A DNA stretch of 64,000 bases, from positions 868,001 through 932,000 of the forward strand of contig NZ_CP035926.1 in NCBI RefSeq assembly GCF_004214815.1. Direction: 5' to 3'. The stretch is from Aliarcobacter thereius LMG 24486 (GTDB taxonomy: Bacteria; Campylobacterota; Campylobacteria; Campylobacterales; Arcobacteraceae). The first letter of the stretch is position 1; each line of letters begins with the position of its first letter. The notes below the pieces were generated by a model. It saw only the letters and a list, made by a program, of their open reading frames with translations. It was not told the DNA's origin and searched no databases. Shown here piece after piece: positions 27,154 to 36,305 of the stretch. A program made the position numbers and the translations under genes.

Positions 27154-27336
27154 TTGCAAAAAAGAGTTGTTTGTCAAAAATGTATTCATTATTTTGTAAC
27201 TTGGGAGCAAAATAAACCACATGGATGTAAAGCTTATGGGTTTAAATCTCAGGTTCTTCCAAGTATTGTTGTAAAAAATAGTAGTCAAGATGATTGTAAT
27301 CTGTTTGTAAAAAAGAATTTTGAAAGTAGGAGTTGA
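27154..27336 (+). CDS. Small four-cysteine protein, often mislabelled uracil-DNA glycosylase
   Basis: 60 residues from a TTG start. The pattern CxxCxxYxxTW....P.GCxAYGFKS..LPS.VV..SS...C (Cys 7, 10, 25, 48) is a conserved small family that databases sometimes call uracil-DNA glycosylase without support; it is too small for that enzyme. Four cysteines suggest one metal site. It lies between recR and a dUTPase and overlaps the latter's upstream sequence, so co-expression with DNA-maintenance genes is likely. Confidence 0.75.
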   Translation: MQKRVVCQKCIHYFVTWEQNKPHGCKAYGFKSQVLPSIVVKNSSQDDCNLFVKKNFESRS

Positions 27337-27338
27337 TT

Positions 27339-28262
27339 TTGTCATTTAGAGAGTTTAAAATAGCTATAAAAAGTATTGGTTTTTCATCAATTGAGGAGTT
27401 TTTGAATTTTACAAAAATAAATAATGATGATGCCTTAACATGGGAGAGTAAAGATGAAGTTCCATATTATGTAACTTTAATTCTACATACTTTAAAAACT
27501 TATGAAAATGGAGTTTCTTCTGATAGTATTTTAAACAGTTTAATAGATGATTGTATTCCTTTAGCTTCATTATTAGAAGAAGCTTCATCTTTTCCTTCAA
27601 AGTTAGAAGAGATGTTTTTATTGCAAAAAAAATTAAATGATTCAACAAATGGAAATAATTGGGAGTTAGGAGTAAATAAATTTAATAAAGAGATAGATTG
27701 GCTTAGATGTATTCATATGGAAGCAGCTGAGTTGATTGATTCTACTCCATGGAAACACTGGAAAAGTATAAATGCTGAACCTGATTATAATAATATTCAA
27801 GTTGAATTAGTTGATATTTGGCATTTTTTAATGTCATATATTCTTCAAGAAACAAATGTTCCTAAGGCTGTATCATTGGCAAGTTCACATTGTATATATG
27901 AAGCAAACCAAGAAATTGATGTAAAAATTCTTATAAAAGAGGTTGAAAAATTATCTTATTTAGCTCTTGCAATAAGTACAAAAAATATGCCAAGTTTTAG
28001 TGGAATAGAGAGATTTTTAGAGCAGTTTTTTATAGTTTGTAAGAGATCTGGATTATCTTTTTCATGGTTACAAAAACTATATATTGGAAAAAATTGTTTA
28101 AATCAATTTAGACAAGATAATGGTTATAAAGAAGGAACTTATATAAAAATCTGGAATGGAGATGAAGACAATGTTGTTATGCTTGAACTTCTAAAAAATA
28201 TGGAAAGTGTAAATTTTGATAATTTATATAAAGAATTGAATATTAAATATAAAAAAATATAA
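27339..28262 (+). CDS. All-alpha dUTPase with extra N-terminal HTH-like domain
   Basis: 307 residues from TTG 27339, chosen because AGGAG (27328-27332) is 6 bases upstream; a TTG at 27333 is too close to it. Residues from about 90 on are an all-alpha dimeric dUTPase: MFLLQKKLNDSTNGNNWE, WLRCIHMEAAELIDSTPWKHWK and VELVDIWHFLMS contain the acidic metal ligands. The enzyme removes dUTP. The first 85 residues (FREFKIAIKSIGFSSIEEFL...LTWESKDEVPYYV) are not part of the Campylobacter enzyme as I remember it (about 229 residues) and resemble a small helix-turn-helix domain common in this phylum. Confidence 0.85.
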   Translation: MSFREFKIAIKSIGFSSIEEFLNFTKINNDDALTWESKDEVPYYVTLILHTLKTYENGVSSDSILNSLIDDCIPLASLLEEASSFPSKLEEMFLLQKKLNDSTNGNNWELGVNKFNKEIDWLRCIHMEAAELIDSTPWKHWKSINAEPDYNNIQVELVDIWHFLMSYILQETNVPKAVSLASSHCIYEANQEIDVKILIKEVEKLSYLALAISTKNMPSFSGIERFLEQFFIVCKRSGLSFSWLQKLYIGKNCLNQFRQDNGYKEGTYIKIWNGDEDNVVMLELLKNMESVNFDNLYKELNIKYKKI

Positions 28263-28327
28263 TCTATATTATATAAGATATTCTTATGTAATTTTATATT
28301 ATTTTTAAATCTTAAATGATATAATCG

Positions 28328-28534
28328 TCATTTAGGATTTAGTTTCGCTTTTAACTTTTTTGGTAAGTGTGCAAATGGTACTTTACTATTTCTTATAAAA
28401 GTATCTTTATTAAATATTGCAACTTCTAAAATCATACTGTTTGGATTAAAATTTAATAGCTTAATTGTTTCATTATTTAAAATATATGAAATATTATTAT
28501 CTTTTAAATTTATCATTTTTTTACTTTTTATCAA
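28328..28534 (-). CDS. Small basic hypothetical protein
   Basis: About 68 residues from TTG 28534, which has GGAG 7 bases upstream; ATG 28516 and ATG 28570 are alternatives. The C-terminus KVPFAHLPKKLKAKLNPK is basic and the middle has beta-like segments. Composition and the ribosome site suggest a real gene, but I do not recognise it. It is divergent from the TDT transporter gene with about 50 bases between starts. Confidence 0.5.
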   Translation of the reverse strand: MIKSKKMINLKDNNISYILNNETIKLLNFNPNSMILEVAIFNKDTFIRNSKVPFAHLPKKLKAKLNPK

Positions 28535-28585
28535 AACTAAACTCCAATTAAAATAAAAGAATATTATCAAAAATAGGATTTATAA

Positions 28586-29560
28586 ATGCAACAAGAGAGT
28601 ATAAAGTCTATTCCTTCAAATAGATTACAGTTTTTTCCAATAATGATGTTTGCAATAGTTATGGGAATGGGTGGATTAACTTTAGTTTTCCAAAAACTTA
28701 GATTAATATCAAATTTTCCTAGTTATATTCCAAAAATTAGTTTACTTATAACTACTATTCTTTTTTTCTTTATAGCTATAAGTTATCTGCTTAAAATTAT
28801 ATTTTATAAAGAAGAGGTCAAAAAAGAGTTAAATCATCCAATAAGAATAAATTTTTTTGCTGCTTTTTCAATATCAATATTGATTTTATCAGCATCATTT
28901 AGAGATTATGATATCAATATTTCTAAAATATTATTCTATTTTGGAGCTATTTTTCATATATATTTTACTTTTTATACAATCAGGTTTTGGATAAATAATA
29001 GTTTGGAAATAGTGCATTCAAATCCAGCTTGGTTTATTCCAATAGTTGGAAATCTTATTATTCCTATTTCAGGAATTGATTTTTTAAGTAATCAAGTTTT
29101 AATATTTTATTTTTCAATAGGAATCTTTTTTTGGATAGTTTTATTTTCAATAATTCTAAATAGAATTATGTTTCATCAACCTTTTGCAGCAAAGTTTTTA
29201 CCAACAATGTTTATTTTAATAGCTCCACCTGCAATTGGTTTTATTTCATATATAAAACTTACAAATAGTTTAGACTTTTTTGCTCAAATATTATTTAGCT
29301 TAGGTATATTTTTTACTATTTTAGTAGCTTTTATGTATAAAAACTTTTTAAAAATAAGATTTTTTATCTCTTGGTGGGCATTTACTTTTCCTATGGCAGC
29401 TGTTACTTTAAGTATATTGTTGATGTATGAATTAACAAATATTGATATATATAAATATTTATCATATTTTTTATCAATTATTACAAGTTTTGTTGTAGTT
29501 TTAGTTGCAATTTCAACTTTAAAACATATAGCCAAAAAAGAGATTTGTATTATGGAATAG
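28586..29560 (+). CDS. TDT-family (TehA/SLAC1-type) transporter
   Basis: 324 residues with about ten hydrophobic helices and short loops. The start FFPIMMFAIVMGMGGLTLVF and the HSNPAWFIPIVGNLIIPISG and LIAPPAIGFISY segments match TehA/SLAC1 anion channels, which carry pore-lining Phe residues. Substrates in the family include chloride, nitrate, malate and sulfite; the one here is unknown. AGGA precedes the ATG. Confidence 0.85.
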   Translation: MQQESIKSIPSNRLQFFPIMMFAIVMGMGGLTLVFQKLRLISNFPSYIPKISLLITTILFFFIAISYLLKIIFYKEEVKKELNHPIRINFFAAFSISILILSASFRDYDINISKILFYFGAIFHIYFTFYTIRFWINNSLEIVHSNPAWFIPIVGNLIIPISGIDFLSNQVLIFYFSIGIFFWIVLFSIILNRIMFHQPFAAKFLPTMFILIAPPAIGFISYIKLTNSLDFFAQILFSLGIFFTILVAFMYKNFLKIRFFISWWAFTFPMAAVTLSILLMYELTNIDIYKYLSYFLSIITSFVVVLVAISTLKHIAKKEICIME

Positions 29561-29580
29561 TTTCTTTTATACTCTTTTGT

Positions 29581-29586
29581 TATAAT
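29581..29586 (+). promoter_or_regulatory. -10 box ahead of the aldo/keto reductase gene
   Basis: TATAAT, with T-rich sequence upstream, places the transcription start near 29593 and leaves a leader of about 27 bases containing AGGA. Confidence 0.5.
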
Positions 29587-29619
29587 AAATCTTATAAAAT
29601 TTTAAATTAGGATTTTAAT

Positions 29620-30639
29620 ATGGAATACAGATATATAGGAAAAAGTGGATTAAGAGTTAGTTCTATTTGTATGGGAACTATGACTTTTGGTTCAACAACA
29701 GATGAAAAAGAAGCTTTTAAAATATTAGATAAAGCATATGATAGAGGGATAAATTTCTATGATACAGCAGAACTATATCCAGTTAGTCCAAAAAAAGAGA
29801 CAGTAGGAATAACTGAAACTATTGTTGGTAAATGGATGAAAACAAAAGCAAGAGATAGCATAATTATGGCTACGAAGATTGCTGGAGCTGCAAATGGTTG
29901 GTTTGTTCCACCTGTAAGACATGGATTAACTGCAATTGATAGTTTTCATATAAAAAGAGCAATTGAAGGAAGTTTAAAAAGATTAAATACTGAATATATA
30001 GATTTATATCAAATGCACTGGCCTGATACTATTGTTCCTATTGAAGAGAGTTTAAAAGCTTTTAATGAACTTATAAAAGAGGGTAAAGTAAGATATATTG
30101 GAACTTCAAATGATAGTGCTTATGGTCTTACAAAAGCTAATGAAACTTCAAATAATAAAGGATTATCAAGATTTGAATCTATTCAAAATAATTTTTCGCT
30201 ATTAAATCCAAGATTTCATGATGAATTAGCAAATGTATGTAGAAAAGAAAAAATATCATTACTTCCGTATTCTCCTATGGCTGGAGGAGTTATTTCGGGA
30301 AAATATAATAATGAATTTATACCAGATGAAGTTAGATTTGCAATATACTTAAAAGATAAAAGTAAAAGAGTTCAGGCTATGGCAAATAGATTTGTAAATA
30401 ATAAAACTTTAGAAGCTACAAAAAAATATATTGAATTATCAAAAAATTATGGAATTTCTCCTATTACTTTAGCTGTTTCTTACTCAAAACACTTTGATTT
30501 TGTTGCATCAACTATTATAGGAGCTAGAAAAGCTGAGCAATTAGAAGATAGTTTTAAAGCATTTGATTTCAAAATAGATGATGAATTATTAAGAAAAATT
30601 GAAAATATTCAAAAAGAGATTTTGTACCCTATGGGTTGA
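29620..30639 (+). CDS. Aldo/keto reductase
   Basis: 339 residues. The catalytic tetrad is visible: Asp and Tyr in FYDTAELY, Lys in ATKIAG and His in YQMHWPD. The NADPH site is near the C-terminus (STIIGARKAEQLEDSF). It resembles the Tas/YajO-like branch of AKR proteins that act on aldehydes. The substrate is unknown. It is monocistronic with its own promoter and a terminator. Confidence 0.9.
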   Translation: MEYRYIGKSGLRVSSICMGTMTFGSTTDEKEAFKILDKAYDRGINFYDTAELYPVSPKKETVGITETIVGKWMKTKARDSIIMATKIAGAANGWFVPPVRHGLTAIDSFHIKRAIEGSLKRLNTEYIDLYQMHWPDTIVPIEESLKAFNELIKEGKVRYIGTSNDSAYGLTKANETSNNKGLSRFESIQNNFSLLNPRFHDELANVCRKEKISLLPYSPMAGGVISGKYNNEFIPDEVRFAIYLKDKSKRVQAMANRFVNNKTLEATKKYIELSKNYGISPITLAVSYSKHFDFVASTIIGARKAEQLEDSFKAFDFKIDDELLRKIENIQKEILYPMG

Positions 30640-30645
30640 TTTTAT

Positions 30646-30668
30646 AAGAAGCATTGTTAATGCTTCTT
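30646..30668 (+). terminator. Terminator stem after the aldo/keto reductase gene
   Basis: AAGAAGCATT and AATGCTTCTT form a perfect 10 bp stem with a 3-base loop, 7 bases after the stop codon. Confidence 0.7.
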
Positions 30669-30781
30669 AACTATTTTACTAGTGCTTTATATTTTATTAT
30701 TTTTATAAATATTTAATTTTTAATAAGAGTCTAATATAAACTTAAAGATAATGTAAGTCAAATTTTATAAAAGGAAGAGTT

Positions 30782-31291
30782 ATGAAACTTACAAAAATAA
30801 TATTACCAGTAGCTGCTGCAGCAGTTTTATTTGTTGGATGTGGAACAAAGGATCCAGAGGCAAATTTAGCACCTGAAAAATGTGAAATCTCAGGAGTTGA
30901 TGCTCCACTTTGGGTTTGTGGAAATTTAGATAGTATTAGTAAAGGTGATAAAAAATATGCATCTGCATCTGCTCCTATGTCAAAACTTGGAAGAGAATTT
31001 TCTAGAAAACAAGCTTTATCAAAAGCTAGAGCGAATATGGCAGAAGATTTAAAATCAGATGTTATTAGTCAAGTTCAAGAAGAAGCAGCTGAAAGACAAA
31101 TTGATGATACAGTGACTGTAAATAGAGTTTCTGAACAAGTTACAAAACAGATTGCAGCTTTAACATTAAAAGGTACTTCACAAGCTAGTTCATGGGAAGA
31201 TAAAGTAGGAAAAGAGTTATATGTATTAATATCTATTCCAAAATCTAATATTGATACAGAGATAGAAAAAGCATTTAATAGTGCTAACTAA
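30782..31291 (+). CDS. LPP20/FlgP-like lipoprotein
   Basis: 169 residues. The signal peptide ends in a lipobox LFVGC (Cys20), so the protein is lipid-anchored. The mature part contains WVCGN, YASASAPMSKLGREFSRKQALSKARANMAEDL and a VLISIPKSNID end, which is the LPP20 fold seen in Helicobacter Lpp20 and in FlgP of the flagellar basal disk. The size matches FlgP/Lpp20. It is the first gene of a three-lipoprotein operon. A flagellar or an envelope role are both possible; no flagellar gene is adjacent. Confidence 0.8.
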   Translation: MKLTKIILPVAAAAVLFVGCGTKDPEANLAPEKCEISGVDAPLWVCGNLDSISKGDKKYASASAPMSKLGREFSRKQALSKARANMAEDLKSDVISQVQEEAAERQIDDTVTVNRVSEQVTKQIAALTLKGTSQASSWEDKVGKELYVLISIPKSNIDTEIEKAFNSAN

Positions 31292-31301
31292 GGTTATATA
31301 A

Positions 31302-32360
31302 GTGAGAAATATATTAGTTTTAATACCAGTAGCTTTTATATTTATTTTTGCAGGATGTAGTCAAAAAGTATTAATTGAGAGCATAAAACCTGCAAAAGTT
31401 GATAGAGCCGCATCAAAGAAAAAAATTGCAGTTATGGATTTTGAACGAGATTCTGTACATTTAGGTGGAAAAATAGAAGCAGCTTTAAATAGTGTAAATA
31501 TTGAAGATAAACAATTTTATACAATAGTAAATAGAACTGCTATTGATGAGATCTTAAAAGAGCAAAAATTTCAATATTCAGGACTTACAAACAATAAAGA
31601 TAGCGTAAAAGTAGGGGAATTATTAGGTGCACAAGCTCTTATCTTAGGAAAAGTAAATACAGGAGAAGAACAAAGAACAGAAACAGAAATTAGAAATAGA
31701 TGTCTTGACCAAAAGTGTACAAGAATGCAATCTTATTATATATATTGTACAGTTTCAAAATACTCTTTAACTGCAAACCTAAGAATGATAGATGTTGAAA
31801 GAGGTGATTTAATATATACAAATAACTATATTAAATCTAAAGATTTCAAAGAGTGTCCAAATGATGCTAATGATCTTTTGGGAACAACTTTAAATCTACT
31901 TGGAGATAAAAAACCAGAGAAGAATATTATTTATGATGAAATGGCAAATGATATTGTTAGTGAATTTCTACCAAATATATCTCCTACAACTACAAGATTT
32001 TATGTACAACTTTTAGATAGTCCAGAGATAAACTATAACAAGCATCAAAAATCACAACTTGAAGGTGCTTTGGAATATTTAAAACATAAAAAGATTGATA
32101 GAGCTGAAGAGATTTTAAGTGATTTATTAAGTTCTACGAATGATAAATGCTATGTAGCTGCATATAATTTAGGAGTAGTAAAGGAAGCAAAAGGTGAACT
32201 AGAATTTGCAAAACAACTTTATAGTATCGCTGATAGACAAACTTTAAAACCAAATAAAACTATTATTGAAGCATTAAATAGAATTGATCAAGCTATTATT
32301 GATAATAAAAAATTAAATAAACAATCACAAACAAGTAATAAAAAAGGAAGAAATAGATGA
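31302..32360 (+). CDS. CsgG-family lipoprotein
   Basis: 352 residues from a GTG start. The lipobox is FAGC (about Cys19). The core KKKIAVMDFERD, YTIVNRTAIDEILKEQKF and GELLGAQALILGKV matches CsgG/HfaB proteins, which form outer-membrane export pores or envelope assemblies. An unusual insert with several cysteines (RNRCLDQKCTRMQSYYIYC) lies around residues 130-150, and the C-terminus has a TPR-like stretch. It overlaps the next lipoprotein gene as ATGA. No curli subunit gene is present, so curli export is unlikely. Confidence 0.82.
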   Translation: MRNILVLIPVAFIFIFAGCSQKVLIESIKPAKVDRAASKKKIAVMDFERDSVHLGGKIEAALNSVNIEDKQFYTIVNRTAIDEILKEQKFQYSGLTNNKDSVKVGELLGAQALILGKVNTGEEQRTETEIRNRCLDQKCTRMQSYYIYCTVSKYSLTANLRMIDVERGDLIYTNNYIKSKDFKECPNDANDLLGTTLNLLGDKKPEKNIIYDEMANDIVSEFLPNISPTTTRFYVQLLDSPEINYNKHQKSQLEGALEYLKHKKIDRAEEILSDLLSSTNDKCYVAAYNLGVVKEAKGELEFAKQLYSIADRQTLKPNKTIIEALNRIDQAIIDNKKLNKQSQTSNKKGRNR

Positions 32361-33310
32361 AAAAAACAATTATTTTTTTAATAATTGCACTATTTCTAAT
32401 ATCTTGTTCAAATAATAAGCCAGAGCCACAAGCTCTGAGCTATCCAAATTGGTATTTAAATCCAACACAAAATACATTAACAACTCTTTATGGAGTAGGA
32501 GAAGGTAGAACATTAACTGAAGCTACAAATAGTGCTTTAGATAATTTATCTTCAAAACTTCTTGTAACTGTTCAATCAAATATTACAATTACTGAAAAAT
32601 CTTACAGAGATTTTAGAGAGTATGCTACAAGTACAACAAATTCTGAAATAAGTAGTAAAACAGCAGAGTTAGGATTTAAAAACTATAAAATAGATGAGAG
32701 TATATATTTTTCAGGTAAGAATATAGTGCAAGTAAGTATAAAAAAAGATGATTTAATTCATACTCTAAAAAGTGATATTGATACACTTTATAGTGAATTG
32801 GAATTTGTAAAAAAACAGCAATATGATAATTTGACTCTTTATTTAAAAGAGCAAGAGCTATTAAATAAATTTTATAATAGTTCAAATAAAGCACAAATCC
32901 TTGATTCTTTAGGATATGATAGTAAATTTATTCAAAAAACAAATTTATTAAGAAATGAATTAAATATTCTAAAAAGTATGGCAACTTTTTATATTTCAAC
33001 AGATAGTGAATCTTCAAAATATAAAAATATATACAAAAATACTTTATTGAAAAGAGGGTTTAAGGTAGTCAATAGTGCTGCTCCATATGAGTTGAATTTG
33101 AGTTCAGAAATTTCAAGAAAATCTCCACAAGGTTTCTTTATTTATGAAAATATATTAACTGTAACAGTTTTAGATAGCTCTAAAAATGAGATAAAATCAG
33201 ATATTATTGAATTAAAAGGTGTTTCATCTAGAAATTATGAAGATGCAGGATTGAATTCTATAAAAGATTTAATAGAAGAACAAGAAGAAGCTAATATTTT
33301 ACCATTTTAA
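32357..33310 (+). CDS. LPP20-domain lipoprotein
   Basis: 317 residues. Lipobox LISC (about Cys17). The region YPNWYLNPTQNTLTTLYGVGEGRTLTEATNSALDNLSSKL is a classical LPP20 N-terminal motif, followed by a helix-rich middle and a beta-rich C-terminus. It overlaps the CsgG-like gene by 4 bases. Together the operon encodes two LPP20 proteins and one CsgG protein, a combination like the FlgO/FlgP/FlgT flagellar outer-membrane set of Vibrio, although the assignment is only by analogy. Confidence 0.8.
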   Translation: MKKTIIFLIIALFLISCSNNKPEPQALSYPNWYLNPTQNTLTTLYGVGEGRTLTEATNSALDNLSSKLLVTVQSNITITEKSYRDFREYATSTTNSEISSKTAELGFKNYKIDESIYFSGKNIVQVSIKKDDLIHTLKSDIDTLYSELEFVKKQQYDNLTLYLKEQELLNKFYNSSNKAQILDSLGYDSKFIQKTNLLRNELNILKSMATFYISTDSESSKYKNIYKNTLLKRGFKVVNSAAPYELNLSSEISRKSPQGFFIYENILTVTVLDSSKNEIKSDIIELKGVSSRNYEDAGLNSIKDLIEEQEEANILPF

Positions 33311-33316
33311 GTTCGT

Positions 33317-33393
<77 letters not shown>

Positions 33394-33402
33394 ATAATAA
33401 AG

Positions 33403-33477
33403 TGGATGGGGTAGAAGGATTCGAACCTTCGAATGATGGTACCAAAAACCATTGCCTTACCACTTGGCGATACCCCA
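33403..33477 (-). tRNA. tRNA-Gln (TTG)
   Basis: 75 bases on the - strand with encoded CCA. The anticodon loop TTTTGGT gives TTG. The acceptor pairs TGGGGTA with TACCCCA and the T arm is GGTTCGAATCC. It is 9 bases from tRNA-fMet. In this phylum tRNA-Gln is normally charged with Glu by GltX2 and amidated by GatCAB; a GltX is encoded at 46-47.5 kb. Confidence 0.96.
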
Positions 33478-33548
33478 AAAATCGACCCGTACTATACCAA
33501 ATAAGTTTTACTTTGTCAAGTTTTTAGATTAGTTTTTACTTATTTAGA

Positions 33549-33554
33549 TATAAT
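33549..33554 (+). promoter_or_regulatory. -10 box for ribBA
   Basis: TATAAT in GATATAATTTTTC, predicting a start near 33561 and a leader of about 25 bases. No riboswitch fits in this leader. Confidence 0.55.
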
Positions 33555-33585
33555 TTTTCAAAATTTTATAAAAAAGAGATTAATA

Positions 33586-34617
33586 ATGAATGCAATACAA
33601 AGAGTAAAAGAAGCAATTGAAGAGATAAAAAAAGGTAATATGGTTATTATGCTTGATGATGAAGATAGAGAAAATGAAGGTGATTTAGTATATTCAGCAG
33701 CATTAAGTACACCTGATTTAGTAAATTTTATGGTAACACATGCAAAAGGTTTAGTTTGTGTAAGTGTTCCTTTTGAAACAGCAAAAAGATTAGATTTAAA
33801 TCCAATGGTAAAAGATAATACATCATCGTATGAGACAGCTTTTACAGTATCTGTTGATGCTAAAGATGCTTTAACAGGAATTAGTGCAATAGAAAGAGAT
33901 GATACTATTAAAATTTTAGCAAATCCAATAGCTAAAGCTGATGAACTTGTAAGACCAGGGCATATTTTTCCTCTTATAGCAAAGAATGGAGGAGTTTTAG
34001 TTAGAACAGGGCATACAGAAGGAAGTGTTGATTTATGTAAATTAGCTGGTTTAAAAGGAGAAGCCGTTATTTGTGAAATTTTAAAAGAAGATGGAACAAT
34101 GGCAAGAAGAGATGATTTAGATATATTTGCAGAAAAACATAATTTGAAACAGATATATATATCAGATTTAGTGGAATATAGATTAGCAAATGAAACCTTA
34201 GTAAAAGAGATATCAAGCTCAAATATTAACTTTTTTGGAAAGAGTGCTATAAAAAAAGAGTTTAAAGATCATTTAGACAATATTCATACAGCTATTATTC
34301 TAGGTGAAATAACAGAATTAACACATATTAAATTTCATACAATTAGACCAGATATAAAAGTATTTTTAAATGATAATAAGTTAAATTCAATGTTAAAAAC
34401 TATAAATTTTCTTCAATCAAAAGGTGGAGTTTTGATATTTTTAAATAATGATAAGAAAAATAGTGAGACGGATAAAAATTATGGAATAGGTGCTCAAATA
34501 CTAAATACATTAAGTATCAAGAAAATAAAACTTATGACAAGTGGAGGGAAACATTCATTTGTAGGATTACAAGGATTTGGATTAGAAATACTAGAAGAGA
34601 TACAAATAGATGGTTAA
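33586..34617 (+). CDS. ribBA: RibBA: DHBP synthase with degenerate GTP cyclohydrolase II half
   Basis: 343 residues. Residues 1-205 are a full RibB domain (DDEDRENEGDLVY, SAIERDDTIKIL, GHIFPL, GHTEGSVDLCKLAG). The remaining part aligns with the RibA fold (YGIGAQILNTLSIKKIKLMT), but it has no cysteine at all, so the zinc site and the GTP-binding signature of cyclohydrolase II are missing. H. pylori RibBA of similar length is known to be like this. I infer RibB activity only; a separate RibA must exist elsewhere. It is the riboswitch-free paralogue of ribB at 6.6-7.2 kb. Confidence 0.9.
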   Translation: MNAIQRVKEAIEEIKKGNMVIMLDDEDRENEGDLVYSAALSTPDLVNFMVTHAKGLVCVSVPFETAKRLDLNPMVKDNTSSYETAFTVSVDAKDALTGISAIERDDTIKILANPIAKADELVRPGHIFPLIAKNGGVLVRTGHTEGSVDLCKLAGLKGEAVICEILKEDGTMARRDDLDIFAEKHNLKQIYISDLVEYRLANETLVKEISSSNINFFGKSAIKKEFKDHLDNIHTAIILGEITELTHIKFHTIRPDIKVFLNDNKLNSMLKTINFLQSKGGVLIFLNNDKKNSETDKNYGIGAQILNTLSIKKIKLMTSGGKHSFVGLQGFGLEILEEIQIDG

Positions 34618-34629
34618 AACCATCTATTT
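34604..34629. terminator. Bidirectional stem between ribBA and pckA
   Basis: AAATAGATGGTT and AACCATCTATTT form a perfect 12 bp stem with a 2-base top. It includes the ribBA stop codon and faces the convergent pckA. Confidence 0.65.
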
Positions 34630-34661
34630 ATTATAAAATAAACTAAATAATTAGCTTATTT

Positions 34662-36239
34662 TTACAGTTGTGGACCAGCTGCTGTAAAATCATATTCACT
34701 TTCAAGAGTTAAATATTTTCTAAAGTTTTCTATATACATTTCAGCTAGTTTTCTTTTTGCTTCATCATATTCAAGTGGGTTGTTCCAAGTATATCTAGGA
34801 GTTAAAACATGTGTATCTACACCTTTTAGAGTTCTAGGAATTTGAAGATTAAAAATAGTCATATTTTGGAATTCTGAATCATTTATTGAACCATCTAATA
34901 TAGCATTAATACAAGCTCTAGTGTTTTTTATACTCATTCTTTTACCAACACCATAGGGACCACCAGTCCAACCAGTGTTTACTAAATAAACATTTACATT
35001 ATGTAAATCTATTTTTTTACCAAGAAGTTCAGCATAAACTGTTGGATTTAAAGGTAAAAATGCTTCTCCAAAACAAGAAGAAAATGTTGCTACTGGCTCT
35101 GTAATTCCTCTTTCTGTTCCTGCAACTTTTGCAGTATAACCGCTTAAAAAATAGTACATTGCTTGTTGTTTATCAAGTTTTGCAATAGGAGGTAAAACAC
35201 CAAATGCATCAGCACATAAGAATATGATATTTTTTGGATGACCACCTCTCATAGATGGTGTATGGTTTTCAATATGCTCAATTGGATAAGATACCCTTGT
35301 ATTTTCTGTTTTTGATTTATCAGCAAAATCTACTACACCATTTTCATCAGCAACTACATTTTCTAAAATAGCTCCTTTTTTAATAGCATTATAGATTTCA
35401 GGTTCACTATCTTTATCAAGGTTGATTACTTTTGCATAGCATCCACCTTCAAAGTTGAATACCCCATTATCATCCCAACCATGTTCATCATCTCCAATTA
35501 AAGCTCTATTTGGATCAGTTGATAGAGTTGTTTTACCTGTTCCAGAAAGACCAAAAAATAGGGCTGTGTCACCATCTTTTCCTATGTTAGCAGAACAATG
35601 CATAGGAAGTTTTCCTTCAAGAGGTAGCCAATAATTCATCATAGAGAAAACACCTTTTTTCATCTCACCAGCATACCAAGTACCACCAATTATAGCTTGG
35701 TTTTCTTCCACATTAAAAATAACATAAACTTCTGAATGTAAACCATGACTTGCATAAGACATATTTACTGTTTTACAAGAGTTATAAATAGTAAATTCTG
35801 GTTTGAAATTTTCAAGTTCTTCAGCAGTAGGTAAAATAAACATATTTTGTACGAAGTGAGCTTGCCAAGCAACTTCAGTAATAATTCTTACTGCTCTTCT
35901 TGAATCTAAAGAAGAACCACAGAAAACATCTGTTACAAAAATATCTTTGTTGCTTAATTGTTTTTTTGAGTTAGCTAAAAGGTCATTATAAACCTCTTTT
36001 GAGACTTTTTTATTTATATCTCCCCAAGATATATATTTATTTGATGGATCTTGATTAACGAAAAATTTATCTTTGGGACTCCTACCTGTAAAAATACCTG
36101 TATCAATCATAAGAGCACCAGTCGAAGATACTCTGGCTTTTTCATTTTTAACTGCGAAGTCGATTAAAAAATCAACATCTGAATTCCTATAAATAGTACC
36201 AATATTTTCTAAACCTAACGAGTCTTTAATAGTAGACAT
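34662..36239 (-). CDS. pckA: Phosphoenolpyruvate carboxykinase (ATP)
   Basis: 525 residues. The kinase-1a motif [11 protein letters not shown], the metal site with GDDEHGWDD, the TGRSPKDKF arginine loop and [15 protein letters not shown] are all present. It converts oxaloacetate to PEP, the first step of gluconeogenesis. It lies beside oadA/oadG, which also act on oxaloacetate, with a 66-base gap. A second gluconeogenic gene, fbp, is at 42.4-43.2 kb. An ARTAGGGC octamer is spelled on the opposite strand by GCC-CTA at Ala-Leu just before FFGLSG. Confidence 0.96.
   Translation of the reverse strand: MSTIKDSLGLENIGTIYRNSDVDFLIDFAVKNEKARVSSTGALMIDTGIFTGRSPKDKFFVNQDPSNKYISWGDINKKVSKEVYNDLLANSKKQLSNKDIFVTDVFCGSSLDSRRAVRIITEVAWQAHFVQNMFILPTAEELENFKPEFTIYNSCKTVNMSYASHGLHSEVYVIFNVEENQAIIGGTWYAGEMKKGVFSMMNYWLPLEGKLPMHCSANIGKDGDTALFFGLSGTGKTTLSTDPNRALIGDDEHGWDDNGVFNFEGGCYAKVINLDKDSEPEIYNAIKKGAILENVVADENGVVDFADKSKTENTRVSYPIEHIENHTPSMRGGHPKNIIFLCADAFGVLPPIAKLDKQQAMYYFLSGYTAKVAGTERGITEPVATFSSCFGEAFLPLNPTVYAELLGKKIDLHNVNVYLVNTGWTGGPYGVGKRMSIKNTRACINAILDGSINDSEFQNMTIFNLQIPRTLKGVDTHVLTPRYTWNNPLEYDEAKRKLAEMYIENFRKYLTLESEYDFTAAGPQL
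35557..35564 (+). repeat. Polar octamer AATAGGGC
   Basis: Antisense to pckA; Ala-Leu coded GCC-CTA. Confidence 0.6.
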
Positions 36240-36305
36240 AATTCAAATTCCTATTCTATTTTTTAATGAGAAATTTTATCCAAAAAAGTATAAAATTTCT
36301 TTAAA

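Noticed and set aside
28318-28323. A perfect TATAAT on the + strand before the small - strand gene, suggesting an antisense promoter
   Set aside because: In AT-rich intergenic DNA this hexamer is expected by chance, and no + strand gene starts within 250 bases.
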